57,684 nt of DNA from contig JAJYOK010000020.1 in assembly GCA_021796215.1 (NCBI GenBank), positions 1 to 57,684 on the forward strand. Direction: 5' to 3'. Positions 36,796 to 46,100 of the stretch are shown piece by piece. Origin of the DNA: Bacteroidota bacterium. Its GTDB lineage: Bacteria > Bacteroidota > Ignavibacteria > UBA10030 > UBA8401. Numbering within the stretch: position 1 is the first letter of the stretch; the number at the start of each line of letters is the position of its first letter. Below the pieces are notes generated by a model, which saw only the letters and a list, made by a program, of their open reading frames with translations, was not told where the DNA came from and ran no database searches. The translations under genes were made by a program, and so were the position numbers.

Positions 36796-37554
36796 TCAAT
36801 CCATTCTCATCTTCGCTCTGACTTTTTCCAAATCCTCTTGTGTATCAACAGGAATTGAATCGAACTCCGTCACTGCGGCTTTGATGCGAAAACCGTTTTC
36901 AAGAATGCGAAGCTGTTCTAACTTTTCAGACTGCTCGAGCATTGTTGGCTGGAACGACGAAAACTTTCTGAGAAATTCTGCACGATACACATAAATTCCA
37001 AAATGCTTGTAGAATGTAAAGTTGTCAACCCAATTCACGCCATGTTTTTCATCCCTTACATGAGGAATCGGTGAACGGCTGAAGTAGAGTGCATAATTGT
37101 TTTTATCCAGCACAACTTTTACAACGCTCGGATTAAAAACATCTTCTCCTAGCGTGATTCTCTTCACCGCTGTACTGACAACAGCATCAGTATCGTCGAG
37201 CAAAATTGAGATGGTCTGGTCAATCATGCGCGGTTCAATCAACGGCTCGTCGCCCTGAACATTCACAATGATGTCAGCAGAAATTGACTGCGCGGCGTAT
37301 GCAATGCGGTCACTGCCGCTTTGAATCGTTGAAGGGGTCATTACAACCTTTCCACCGAATCGCTTTACTGCCGCTTCAATGCGTACGTCATCCGTTGCAA
37401 CCACAACATCGGTGAGCAAGAGGGATTGGCGTGCACGTTCATACACATGCTGCACCATCGGCTTACCGCAAATGTCGGCAAGCGATTTTGCCGGAAGCCG
37501 CGTTGATGCGTACCGTGACGGAATGATGCCGATGATTTTTATACTGTTAGCCAT
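36796..37554 (-). CDS. kdsB: 3-deoxy-manno-octulosonate cytidylyltransferase
   Basis: 252 residues from the ATG at 37554 (a TTG start five codons earlier is less likely). It activates Kdo as CMP-Kdo for LPS inner-core synthesis, evidence of a Gram-negative outer membrane. Motifs: 'KIIGIIPSRYASTRLPAKSL' (nucleotide binding), 'DVVVATDDVRIEAAVKRFGG' and 'DIIVNVQGDEPLIEPRMIDQ'. It closely follows gatC. Its TGA stop (36796-36798) falls in a GGATTGATGGA-type repeat, so the repeat fixes the C-terminus. Confidence 0.96.
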   Translation of the reverse strand: MANSIKIIGIIPSRYASTRLPAKSLADICGKPMVQHVYERARQSLLLTDVVVATDDVRIEAAVKRFGGKVVMTPSTIQSGSDRIAYAAQSISADIIVNVQGDEPLIEPRMIDQTISILLDDTDAVVSTAVKRITLGEDVFNPSVVKVVLDKNNYALYFSRSPIPHVRDEKHGVNWVDNFTFYKHFGIYVYRAEFLRKFSSFQPTMLEQSEKLEQLRILENGFRIKAAVTEFDSIPVDTQEDLEKVRAKMRMD

Positions 37555-37561
37555 CAGCAAT

Positions 37562-37849
37562 TTAACCAATCACTTTCGGTACTTTGAAATATTTCTCCGT
37601 CTTTGCAGGCGCATTCTTCAGTACGTCTTCCGTCGGAGTTGATGGCTTCACTTTATCCTCGCGAAAGACATTTTGCAATTCAATCACGTGCGAAAGCGGC
37701 TCAACGTTTGATGTATCAAGCTCGTTCATCTTCTCAACGTATTTCAAAATATCATTCAGTTGATGAGTGAACTTTTCTTTTTCTTGTTCGGAAAATTCGA
37801 GCCGCGCCAGCGCCGCAATATGTTCAACATCTTTTATGGTAACCGACAT
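37562..37849 (-). CDS. gatC: Asp-tRNA(Asn)/Glu-tRNA(Gln) amidotransferase subunit C
   Basis: 95 residues, complete for the small GatC subunit: 'MSVTIKDVEHIAALARLEFS', then 'NDILKYVEKMNELDTSNVEP' and 'FREDKVKPSTPTEDVLKNAP'. It stabilises the GatA/GatB complex that makes Gln-tRNA or Asn-tRNA by transamidation. gatA and gatB are not in this window. AAGGAAT precedes the ATG. The kdsB start lies seven bases after its stop, suggesting joint transcription. Confidence 0.95.
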   Translation of the reverse strand: MSVTIKDVEHIAALARLEFSEQEKEKFTHQLNDILKYVEKMNELDTSNVEPLSHVIELQNVFREDKVKPSTPTEDVLKNAPAKTEKYFKVPKVIG

Positions 37850-37905
37850 ACCATTCCTTTTTTAAATAGTGTCTCTTTATTCATCAAATCTTTGTCTCTG
37901 AATTT

Positions 37906-37974
37906 TTGGATTACCGGATTATTGGATTGCTGAAAAAACCATTTATCCATTCATCCATCAACCCATCATTCAAT
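37906..37974. repeat. GGATTGATGGAT inverted repeat, copy 2
   Basis: Left arm TTGGATTACCGGATTATTGG (from 37906) and right arm built of ATCCATTCATCCATC (within 37942-37974). The plsC stop codon (37966-37968) is inside the right arm. Confidence 0.6.
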
Positions 37975-38685
37975 ATCTTCCCGGTAATTCCGCGCAATAA
38001 TATCACGGACGCGATTCATCAGAGCAATTTCATCTTCACGTGTCGTTATATTCAAAGTATCAATCGGCTTTTCGACAACAAGTTCAATCGGTGACGGGCG
38101 AATATCAAGCGAATGCTTCGGCAGAATTTTGAAACTGCCGTTGATTGCAATCGGCACTATCGGCACCCCGGACTTCGCCGCCAGCGTAAATGCACCGCGC
38201 TTGAATGGGAGCAGTTTGCCGTCGCGTGTGCGAGTTCCTTCCGCAAATAAAATCACTGAGCCGCCGGATTTAATATCGTTCGCGGCGCGGTCCAAGCTTT
38301 TCATCGCTTCGCTTCCTTTTGCGCGGTCAACCATAATGTGATGGCCCCATCGCAGCGACCATCCCCAGATCGGAACATACGACAATTCTTTCTTAAACAT
38401 AATTCTCACATGCGGAAACGTCGCAAGGACAGCAGGAATATCAAACATACTTGCATGGTTCGTTACATAAATGTAGCTGTGCGATTGATCGAGAAATTCT
38501 CCGCCGCGCACGCGGATTTCAATACCGCAGACGCGCATAATGACCTGCGCCCATTTTTTTCCCGAATAAAAATACAATCTTCCATCTTTTTCAAGCAGTG
38601 CGCTCAACAATGCAAGCGATGAATAAAAAAAACCGCTGGCGATAATAACGAGAATACGGAGCAGTGTTGCAATTTTGTGCATCAT
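37966..38685 (-). CDS. plsC: 1-acyl-sn-glycerol-3-phosphate acyltransferase
   Basis: 239 residues. It has an N-terminal hydrophobic anchor, the catalytic HX4D in 'YVTNHASMFDIPAVLATFPH' and the phosphate-binding 'SVILFAEGTRTRDGKLLPFK'. The 'GAFTLAAKSGVPIVPIAING' block is typical of PlsC. It makes phosphatidic acid at the inner membrane. The ATG overlaps the stop of the M48 protease gene by four bases. Its own stop lies inside a dispersed repeat. Confidence 0.93.
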   Translation of the reverse strand: MMHKIATLLRILVIIASGFFYSSLALLSALLEKDGRLYFYSGKKWAQVIMRVCGIEIRVRGGEFLDQSHSYIYVTNHASMFDIPAVLATFPHVRIMFKKELSYVPIWGWSLRWGHHIMVDRAKGSEAMKSLDRAANDIKSGGSVILFAEGTRTRDGKLLPFKRGAFTLAAKSGVPIVPIAINGSFKILPKHSLDIRPSPIELVVEKPIDTLNITTREDEIALMNRVRDIIARNYREDIE

Positions 38686-39902
38686 AATTTTTCCGCCGCA
38701 CGAATTCTTTTCTCAATTGACGGATGACTGTAAAATAAAAACTCAACGAGCGGGTGCGGCGCTGTATCGGCTAAATTCATTTCTGCAAGCTTCTTCATTG
38801 TTGAAATGAATGCTTCCTTTTTGCCGGTACGTTCAAGCGCATATCGGTCAGCCTGAAATTCATGCTTCCGTGAAAGCATATTCGACAACGGCGACGTGAC
38901 AAGCGAGTAAACACCGAGCCACAAAGCCAGCAACGGAAGCGCGGCAAGCTGTGCCGGCGAAGTGAAGCCGAACCAGTGCAGCGACATTTCATACAGCAGC
39001 GATGTTGCATACAGTCCGGCAAAAATGCTTAGCGTGCCAACAACGATTCCCTTTCGGATGTGGCCGTGAACGTAATGTCCAAGTTCGTGCGCGAACACGG
39101 TTTCAATTTCATCGTTTGAAAAATGCTGCATCAGCGTGTCGCCGAGAATAATCCGCTTCGATTTGCCTATGCCGGTAAAGCCGGCGTTTGCTTTTTTTGT
39201 CGTCTTACTCAGGTTGAATGTGAAAATTCCTTTGACATTCATTTCCGCCGCAGGCGGACCAGCCTTTGGCTGATTTGTTTCTCTGCACAGCGAAAGAATT
39301 TTCTCCTTCAGTTCTCCATCATCAAGCGGCGTAAATTTGTAGAACAACGGCATAATCACAGCCGGTGCAATTTTCGAAAGAAGAATCGAAATCACAAACA
39401 TTACAATCGCAACAGGAAGCCACCATTGTGTCTGATAGGCTCGAAGAAAAAAGAAGAACACCAGCAGCAGCGGCACTGCTATCGGAATGCTGACAAGCAT
39501 TCCTTTGACGTGTTCCCACAACCATTGCCGCAGCGTTTGATTCGAAAGATGATATCTGTGTTCGAGAATAAATCCGGAATAAAATCCGAGCGGGAATGAA
39601 ATAATGCCGGTGATAAAACCAAGTGCTGTCGCAAAAATCAGCAAAGCAATGTATGGGGATGTTGTTAATGAAAATGAGAATGTTTCCAGCCGCGCCGAAT
39701 ATCCTGCAATGAGAACAGCAAGAATAATAGCAAACGAAAGAATCGTCTCACAAAGAGATACGACAAGCTTGATTTTATTGTATTGTTTTGCCTGACCCGA
39801 CGGGGTTGTGAAGGGAGTCGTTCCCTTTTGCCCTTCATCAACAAACTGAAGCTGGCGCTCTAAGCAACGTGGAACGGCTACAACAAAATGAAAAAATCTC
39901 AT
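38682..39902 (-). CDS. M48 family (Ste24-like) zinc metalloprotease
   Basis: About 406 residues from the ATG at 39902; the true start is uncertain because DNA further upstream in the same frame is repeat-derived. It has several N-terminal membrane helices and then the zinc motif 'FAHELGHYVHGHIRKG' (HExxH) with the third ligand in 'HEFQADRYALERTGKKEAF'. Ste24-like proteases act at the inner membrane on misfolded or lipid-modified proteins. A 30-bp twin-hairpin element (39244-39273) is inserted in frame just before 'MNVKGIFTF'. It adds 'QPKAGPPAAE' relative to the expected family spacing, and the frame stays open. The gene is coupled to plsC. Confidence 0.9.
   Translation of the reverse strand: MRFFHFVVAVPRCLERQLQFVDEGQKGTTPFTTPSGQAKQYNKIKLVVSLCETILSFAIILAVLIAGYSARLETFSFSLTTSPYIALLIFATALGFITGIISFPLGFYSGFILEHRYHLSNQTLRQWLWEHVKGMLVSIPIAVPLLLVFFFFLRAYQTQWWLPVAIVMFVISILLSKIAPAVIMPLFYKFTPLDDGELKEKILSLCRETNQPKAGPPAAEMNVKGIFTFNLSKTTKKANAGFTGIGKSKRIILGDTLMQHFSNDEIETVFAHELGHYVHGHIRKGIVVGTLSIFAGLYATSLLYEMSLHWFGFTSPAQLAALPLLALWLGVYSLVTSPLSNMLSRKHEFQADRYALERTGKKEAFISTMKKLAEMNLADTAPHPLVEFLFYSHPSIEKRIRAAEKL
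39244..39273. repeat. 30-bp twin-hairpin element inside the M48 protease gene
   Basis: Halves TCCGCC-gca-GGCGGA and CCAGCC-ttt-GGCTGA. It is in frame with the protease. Removing exactly 30 bases rejoins 'LCRET' to 'K-MNVKGIF', matching normal family spacing. Confidence 0.8.
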
Positions 39903-40236
39903 GAATGACAACGGCGTGAGGTTGGTGTTCTTCAGCCAAAAGCTGATCCGCCTGAGGCGGAGTGGTTTTTCAATAATACAAAAAGAGAAGAAGAAAAACA
40001 AGGCGGGTTACCGGACATTACAGACCGAAAATTTCTGGTAACAGAAGTGTTGGAACTAATTTCTTTAGAAAGGTTAAAGGCGCATTAAACAGGTGCTATT
40101 CTTATTGTTATATTTTTCTGAATGCAAACAATATACCGCTTGCTCTCTTCGACACGCGCCAACTGCATCTACGGACGGGAATGATGCAAAAGGACAAAGG
40201 AAATCGCAGTAACGGGGAAAATCGCTGAGAGGGATT
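39903..40236. other. Intergenic stretch upstream of the M48 gene
   Basis: Holds the 30-bp element at 39932-39961 and a weak hairpin pairing GTTACC with GGTAAC (about 40007-40042). The remainder shows no gene I can support; one open frame at 40074-40274 (-) has no recognisable features. Confidence 0.5.
39932..39961. repeat. 30-bp twin-hairpin element upstream of the M48 gene
   Basis: On the minus strand: TCCGCC-tca-GGCGGA then TCAGC-tttt-GGCTGA. Same layout and order as the copy inside the neighbouring gene. It could be read as part of an N-terminal extension of the protease, but more likely lies before its start codon. Confidence 0.8.
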
Positions 40237-41358
40237 TTACTTTTGCGTTGATATTTCGTTTGTTTTTTCTTCATTTAATCCGTTCATCCGCTGTGTTGAC
40301 TCTGGCACCATCTTTGATTTAAGTTTCATAATTCGTTGATATGACTGATCAATTCGCTCTTCAGTAATTTTCTTTTCACGAACAAGCTGTTTGATGATAG
40401 CAATCGCTTTCGGGACAGCCGCACGATCATAAAGAAAATTATTGGCAAACGCCAGAATATCAACTCCGGCAAGAATTGCCTGCAGGACTGTCTCTTCGAG
40501 CGTAAAATTGCTGCTGAGCGCTTTCATTTGCAAATCATCGGACATCACTACGCCGTTGTAGCCTAGTTGTTGCCGCAATATACCTGTAATAATATTAGGC
40601 GACAGCGTTGCGGGATATTGTTCATCGAGATGAGAATTAAAAATATGTGCTGTCATCACCACATCGCATTGTAAATCCCTTTGGGATAAACCGGCGGCAA
40701 TGATTTTCCGGTACGGCACAATTTCATCTTCGCTCCACGATGACGAGACATCAACAAATCCCAAATGCGAATCATGCGACGAGCTGCCATGTCCGGGAAA
40801 ATGTTTCAGTGTGCACAGAACGCCGAAAGCATGATGCGCACGAATTACTTCTATCGCATGGCGCGTCACGATTTCAGGATTGGAAGAATAGCTGCGCTCA
40901 CGTTTTGCAATGATAGGATTATCTAAATTACGTTCCAGATCAACATCGGGCACGAGGTTAAGATTGATACCGATCTCTTTTAGAGTTTTCGCCGTGAGCT
41001 CGGCATAGTGCTTCGTCAAAGTAAGATCATTCTTTTCCCCGAGAAATTTTGCAGAGACCGACGGCGGGAAGCCGCATTCCTCATTTAACCGGTTTATCTT
41101 TCCCCCCTCCTGATCAATCGAAATAAACAAAGGAATTTCTGCCCTCCCCTGCAAGCCGCGCGTCAGCGCCAGCACTTGCGACGGACTTTCAACATTCAGA
41201 GCGCCGGTGTTCGCAACTGTATCACGCTCAAAAAACACAATGCCGCCAACATTTCCTCTTTGAATTTCTTCTAACGTTGCCGGATCATCTTCCGGACGAA
41301 GTCCGCGGAATCCCGACATAATCATCTGACCGATTTTTATATCTACACTAACATCCAT
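40237..41358 (-). CDS. Glycoside hydrolase family 3, NagZ-like beta-N-acetylhexosaminidase
   Basis: 373 residues, one GH3 domain. The NagZ signature 'CTLKHFPGHGSSSHDSHLGF' carries the conserved KH(F/S)PGHG and catalytic His/Asp loop; the nucleophile is in 'NGVVMSDDLQMKALSSNFT'. 'PLFISIDQEGGKINRL' is also typical. It removes GlcNAc from muropeptides during cell-wall recycling. There is no signal peptide, so it is cytoplasmic, as for NagZ. A lysine/glutamate-rich tail of about 20 residues ('RMNGLNEEKTNEISTQK') lies beyond the conserved fold. Confidence 0.9.
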   Translation of the reverse strand: MDVSVDIKIGQMIMSGFRGLRPEDDPATLEEIQRGNVGGIVFFERDTVANTGALNVESPSQVLALTRGLQGRAEIPLFISIDQEGGKINRLNEECGFPPSVSAKFLGEKNDLTLTKHYAELTAKTLKEIGINLNLVPDVDLERNLDNPIIAKRERSYSSNPEIVTRHAIEVIRAHHAFGVLCTLKHFPGHGSSSHDSHLGFVDVSSSWSEDEIVPYRKIIAAGLSQRDLQCDVVMTAHIFNSHLDEQYPATLSPNIITGILRQQLGYNGVVMSDDLQMKALSSNFTLEETVLQAILAGVDILAFANNFLYDRAAVPKAIAIIKQLVREKKITEERIDQSYQRIMKLKSKMVPESTQRMNGLNEEKTNEISTQK

Positions 41359-41397
41359 AATATTAATCTACAAGAAAAGTAGAGAAATGCCATTCCT

Positions 41398-42753
41398 CTA
41401 CAAAATTTTCCCCAGCGCCTTTTTCAAATCGTGAATAATATCTTCCGGTTTTTCAAGTCCGATGGAAAGACGAATGCCGCCGGGATCAATGCCGCGGCGC
41501 AATTGCTCTTCGGTCGAAATGCTCGAATGTGTCATCGAAGCCGGATGCTCGATGAGCGTCCGGATGTTTCCCAGACTCACGGCGAGCGTTATCGTGTACG
41601 ATTTCGTCGCGATGAAATTCACCATTTTCTCCGCTTTGCGGTGGCGCTCTTCGGGCGTTTTTCCCTTCGGCACAAAATACAGAACCGTACCCGGAGAAAA
41701 TTCGTCCGAGTAATTACGCATTTGCTTTTTTGCCAGCGTCTGTTGTTCGAATGATTCCAGCCCGGGATACCGTACAAGCTGAATGTGCTTATCATTCTCT
41801 AAAAATTCGGCAACCTTTTTCGTCGTTTCAATCTGCTGGCGAAACCGCACGGCAAGCGACGGCAAACCGTACACGAGAATCGGCCAGGCGCTTTTTGCCG
41901 GAAGCACGCCGCCAAAATCTTTTCGGTACAGCACGATAGGATCATAACTCCACCGCGGACCGATGATGACACCACCCATGTCGGTGCCGAAACCGCAAAT
42001 GCCTTTCGTCAACGATTCCACAACAAAGTCAACGCCGAATTCCAGAGGACGCTGGCAGAACGGTGTCGCAAACGTATTGTCCACCGCCGTGTACATACGA
42101 TGCACTTTACTTCTCTGCGCGTTATGCTTTCGCGCGACTGCAACAATTTTTTGAATGTCAATGATCTCCATTGTCGGATTCACGGGCGTTTCAAAATAAA
42201 GAAGTTTCGTGTGCGGAGAAATGGCGCGTTCCAGCGCTTTCGCATCGTTGAAGTCAACCCACGTTACTTTAATTTTGTAGCGCGGAAACCAGTTTGTGAA
42301 CAAAGAATACGTGCATCCGTACAGCACGTGATGCGCGACAATTTCGCTTCCGCTTCCAAGCAAAACGCCGCACAGCGCAGAGATCGCCGCCATTCCCGTG
42401 GTAAATGTCGCCGCACATTCGCCTTGTTCGGCAATGGCAAGATTTTCTTCCAGAATTTCTTTATTCGGCTCACCTAACCTGTCATAAATATAGATCGGCG
42501 CTTTGCTGTGCACCTGAAAATCTTCCGCCGTGTGTGCGAATTCCACAAATCCTTTTGCGCCGCGCTTCGTGCTGTCGAGACGGAATGTTGCTGAGCTTGA
42601 CAACGGCGGTACAACATGATGACTGTAATCCCACACCGGTGTGAACGGCTGCCCGTAAATGAGGCGTGTCTCGGCGGCATAGTTTGATGTACGTTGCTTA
42701 GTCGCTTGGGGTGCCTTGTTCCTTTTCTTTTTTCCCAAAGGGATCTTTGACAT
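41398..42753 (-). CDS. Cys/Met metabolism PLP-dependent enzyme
   Basis: 451 residues of the trans-sulfuration family (cystathionine synthase/lyase, O-acylhomoserine sulfhydrylase, methionine gamma-lyase). PLP lysine is in 'DFVVESLTKGICGFGTDMGG' and the phosphate-binding segment is 'CAATFTTGMAAISALCGVLL'. The usual 'Y.YSR..NPT' loop is changed to 'IYIYDRLGEPNKEILEENL', with the Asn-Pro replaced by Glu-Pro, and the usual GH after the lysine is GF. The exact reaction is therefore open. GAAGGAGAG precedes the ATG. A sigma-54-type sequence lies at 42898-42913. Confidence 0.85.
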   Translation of the reverse strand: MSKIPLGKKKRNKAPQATKQRTSNYAAETRLIYGQPFTPVWDYSHHVVPPLSSSATFRLDSTKRGAKGFVEFAHTAEDFQVHSKAPIYIYDRLGEPNKEILEENLAIAEQGECAATFTTGMAAISALCGVLLGSGSEIVAHHVLYGCTYSLFTNWFPRYKIKVTWVDFNDAKALERAISPHTKLLYFETPVNPTMEIIDIQKIVAVARKHNAQRSKVHRMYTAVDNTFATPFCQRPLEFGVDFVVESLTKGICGFGTDMGGVIIGPRWSYDPIVLYRKDFGGVLPAKSAWPILVYGLPSLAVRFRQQIETTKKVAEFLENDKHIQLVRYPGLESFEQQTLAKKQMRNYSDEFSPGTVLYFVPKGKTPEERHRKAEKMVNFIATKSYTITLAVSLGNIRTLIEHPASMTHSSISTEEQLRRGIDPGGIRLSIGLEKPEDIIHDLKKALGKIL

Positions 42754-42897
42754 GATGACTCTCCTTCAAAAAACAGAATGATAAAATATTCGACAAAAAG
42801 GATAATTATTTTATTGTACAGAGAATGTGAGACAGTCAATACTGAAGACAATGTGAGTGGCACAGGAAAATAAATTTCTTCGCGCCATTTAAGAAAG

Positions 42898-42913
42898 GGC
42901 AACTTTTATGCCA
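42898..42913 (-). promoter_or_regulatory. Possible sigma-54 promoter
   Basis: Minus strand TGGCAT-N5-TTGCC has the exact -24/-12 spacing and differs from the consensus TGGCAC-N5-TTGC at one base. It would give a leader of about 130 bases before the PLP enzyme. GGCA and TGCC also pair as a small hairpin, so chance is possible. Confidence 0.35.
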
Positions 42914-43021
42914 AGTGCGAGGCTGACTTTTCAGTGAAAATGAAACAATATTTTATTTCGAATGAAAGTATATTACTTATGTTACGCAAAACGCTGTTTA
43001 AAACGAAAGCCAGAGTATCGT

Positions 43022-43048
43022 CATTCCCGACAAAAGCATTCGGGAATG
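43022..43048. repeat. CCCGA/TCGGG hairpin element, copy 1
   Basis: CATTCCCGA, 9-base loop, TCGGGAATG. A second copy with the same loop length and a compensating change is at 49939-49963. Confidence 0.7.
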
Positions 43049-43121
43049 ATGTTGTTGTAGTTTCGCATAATATCTGCTCTTACTCAAAAATAGTAAAAGG
43101 CGTCTTGTTGTTGAGAAAAAG

Positions 43122-43154
43122 AGATAGTCTCCACCTCTAAGGTGGAGACCGTCT
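43122..43154. terminator. Hairpin downstream of the DUF4175 gene
   Basis: GTCTCCACCT (43127-43136) and AGGTGGAGAC (43140-43149) with flanking partial pairing back to 43122/43154. It begins a few bases past the DUF4175 stop. It is homologous to the hairpin at 29019-29051. Confidence 0.65.
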
Positions 43155-43158
43155 TCCA

Positions 43159-46100
43159 TTAAGGATTTTTCGCTTTGCTCAACGCTTCATAATATTTCCG
43201 AATCAATTCCTGATAATCTTTTGAATACCCTTCTTCCGCCGCTTTCAAAAGATCGTTACGCAATTGGTTGACATCGTTCTCATTCTGTAATTCAGCAGGA
43301 CTGCGGCGTGTCGGCGTAACACCGGCAGTTGATGTGCGGCGCTGTTCGTAATCCCGTTCGCGCATGGAGCTTTGCGCATCGAGCAAACGGGAAAGAATAC
43401 GCTGCTGCTGCTGAATCGTATTTGGATTGACATTATTTTGCTGCATGTTCTTCACAACCTCTTTCATGTCGTTCGCAATTTTATCCAAGTCGCCGAGAAT
43501 GCGCTGATGCTGCGCGCTTTCTTCCGCTTCTTTATTCAATTGCTCAAGCGATTTTCGGACCGCGTCCTGCTGCGCTGCGAGCCTTCCGATCTGTTCCATT
43601 TGCTGCTGCGTCAATCCTTGTCCCTGCCCTTGTCCCATTTGTTCTGTTTGCATGTTGATACTTTGCTGTTCGCCGGCAAGGCGTGCCAATTGCTGAAGCA
43701 GTGAACCGGCGCTGCCGCTCGATCCGCCTTGCTGCATCGCTTCCAGCGATTGTTCGGTGAGCGACGCGGCTTTATTCAAAGACGTCATCGCGCTTTCCTG
43801 ATTCTGCGTTGCAAACGCGCCGTTGCGCTGCACCAACGCATCGAGCGCCTGATTCATATTCCCCATCGCCTGACCGATTGCTTTTCCCATATCCGGCGTA
43901 ACGGCAAACGACTTTTGCGAAAGCTCCATCAATGCGTTTGTCACAGAATTCAAATCGTTCTGGATGTTCATCTGCTCCTGCGCATTTTCTCTGAACTGAC
44001 GCGAGTTCGGATCAAGCGACTGTGCCTGATTCTTTAATTTTTCCTCGCGCTCAGAAAGCTGAAGTAAATTCTGCGTCGCTTTGCGCAGCGCATTCGTCGT
44101 TTCCATCATCTGGTTGTTGAACAATTGCTGCTGCATTTCCGAAAGACTTTTTTGCACCTGCTGAATGCCTTTGTTCGCCTGCTGCTGGGCTTGCATTGCT
44201 TGCTGCATGTTCATCGAATGAAGCTGCTGCGCGCTTTCCTGCATCGAATGCTCCAGCGAAGAATCGTTCGCTGCCTGCTCAGATTTCTTCATTTCTTGCA
44301 GCGGCATTTCCTGCGGAAATTCTTCCATCTTTTTTCTCAGTTCCGCAAGCTGCTTCTGCAAGTCCTGAAGCTGTTTGTTAATATCCTCCTGCCGCTGTGC
44401 AATGTCGTTCGCTTTCTGTTTATCATTTGGAGAAACCTGTCCGCTGTCGTTTTGGCGGAGCCGCGAGGTCTCCTTCTGTAATTGTTCCTGTTCCTGCTGA
44501 AGCTGGTCCGCACGCTTCACCATCTCATCAACTTTTTGTTCTATCTGAATGCGCTTCAGCAAATTCAACGTCCGCTCGATGCTTTGACGGAACATTTCTT
44601 CCGAAAACTGCACCTGCTTCATCGCCTGAAGCAATTGTTCCGGCGAAACATTTCGCATCGCATCCTGCATCCGTTTCAATGCCTGCTGAAACTCAGGCGA
44701 ATTGATTTGCTGGAACATTTTCTGAAGCTCCATATATTTCTGAAGCGTCTCAGGCGAAAGCGTATTGTTTTTCTGAAGCTGATCAACCGATGATTGCAGA
44801 CGCTGATTGACGTCGTCAACTTTCTTCTGCAAGTCCTGATATTTTTTTGCCAGTTCTTCTGCCGTTTTTTGTTTCTGCCAATCAACGTTTTGATTTGCTT
44901 TCATCTCGCGCGAAAGATCATCAAGGTTTTTCTTCAGTTCTTCGGCTTGTTTCAGGGATTCATCCATTTTATCAATGGACTGGTTTTGTCCTTTATCAGC
45001 ATCGGCAAAAACTTCTTCCAGCGACGGAAGACGAAGCAGATACGTTTCACTTTTTCCCATCTTCGGTCCGGAAACCGCGTCATTGTCAAATACTTCCGCA
45101 TGATATTCAATGACGTCTTCCGGCACCAAGCCGAGCGGAGAAAGATTCCAGTTAAAATTTACATCTTCATCTTGAAAATCCCCCTGGGGAATTGCAGCGC
45201 TGGAAGCTGAATTTTCGCGAGGCAAAGGAACTGACGTGTAACCGAATTCTTCCTGCGGCTTTTCGTACTTCGACTGCACCAAACGGTACGCAATGCGAAG
45301 CGATGAAAAACCAAAATCGTCATGCAGAGAAAATTGCATCGGCAGCTGAGTGGCATCGGTAACATCGAGATTTTTTCCCGGATCGGTAACGGCAATTGTC
45401 GGCGATTGATCGGGCACAACATCAAGCTTGTAATCAATCGGATCGCTGTTGGAAATTCCGTCGCGGTCTTTCAAAGCTATATGATAGACAGCCGGCGCGA
45501 GAAGCTTCATTGAAGCCAAAAATTTTCCGTTGTGTTCATTCAGCCCAATCGCTTTGCCGTCATTGAATACAATCGCCGCCTTCTGCATTTGCTTGTTCAC
45601 AGAAATTTCCCACCGTACAACGGTTCCTGCAAGCGCAGACACATCACCGGCATTTTCGTCAAGAAATTGGGCGGGAAGCCGTGAATACGACGGCGGCGTA
45701 ATGTGAATACGAAGCGACCGGACAATCGGGCGATCGGTAACTGAAATGAGATAGTGCTCGCTTTCAACATTCTTCGCAGAAGCAAAATAAGCAGTGGATT
45801 GTTTAACCGAAGGAAGCGTGTACGAAAATTCTCCGGCAGAATCAGAGCGCAATGTTATATTTTCAAATGCCGTAATTCCTTCTTCGCGCGTCATCAAATG
45901 AATCTCTTTCGGAAGATTTGAAGAAATCACCGCTGCTTGAAGCGGCTGAAGCGAAATGTGAATCGGCACCGAGGCGTCTTTGACAATTTCGGTATTCCCC
46001 GGTTGAATAAGAAATGCGAATGGTGCAGGCGGGCGAAAATCTTCCGCGTAATGTGCAATACGAAACGCCGCTGAAGAAAATCCAAGCTGCGGAATTGAGA

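Larger units (their letters stand above)
42754..43158. other. Intergenic stretch between PLP enzyme and DUF4175 gene
   Basis: 405 bases. It contains the PLP-gene leader with a sigma-54-like sequence (42898-42913), a 27-base hairpin (43022-43048) and a terminator-like hairpin (43122-43154). No gene is supported; a 68-codon frame at 42934-43140 crosses both hairpins. Confidence 0.6.

Noticed and set aside
40074-40274. Open frame of 66 codons (-) overlapping the NagZ-like gene end
   Set aside because: No recognisable motif; composition is irregular and the overlap with a conserved gene is long for a real neighbour.
42934-43140. Open frame of 68 codons (+) between the PLP enzyme and DUF4175 genes
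   Set aside because: It crosses two hairpin elements and has no translation signals.
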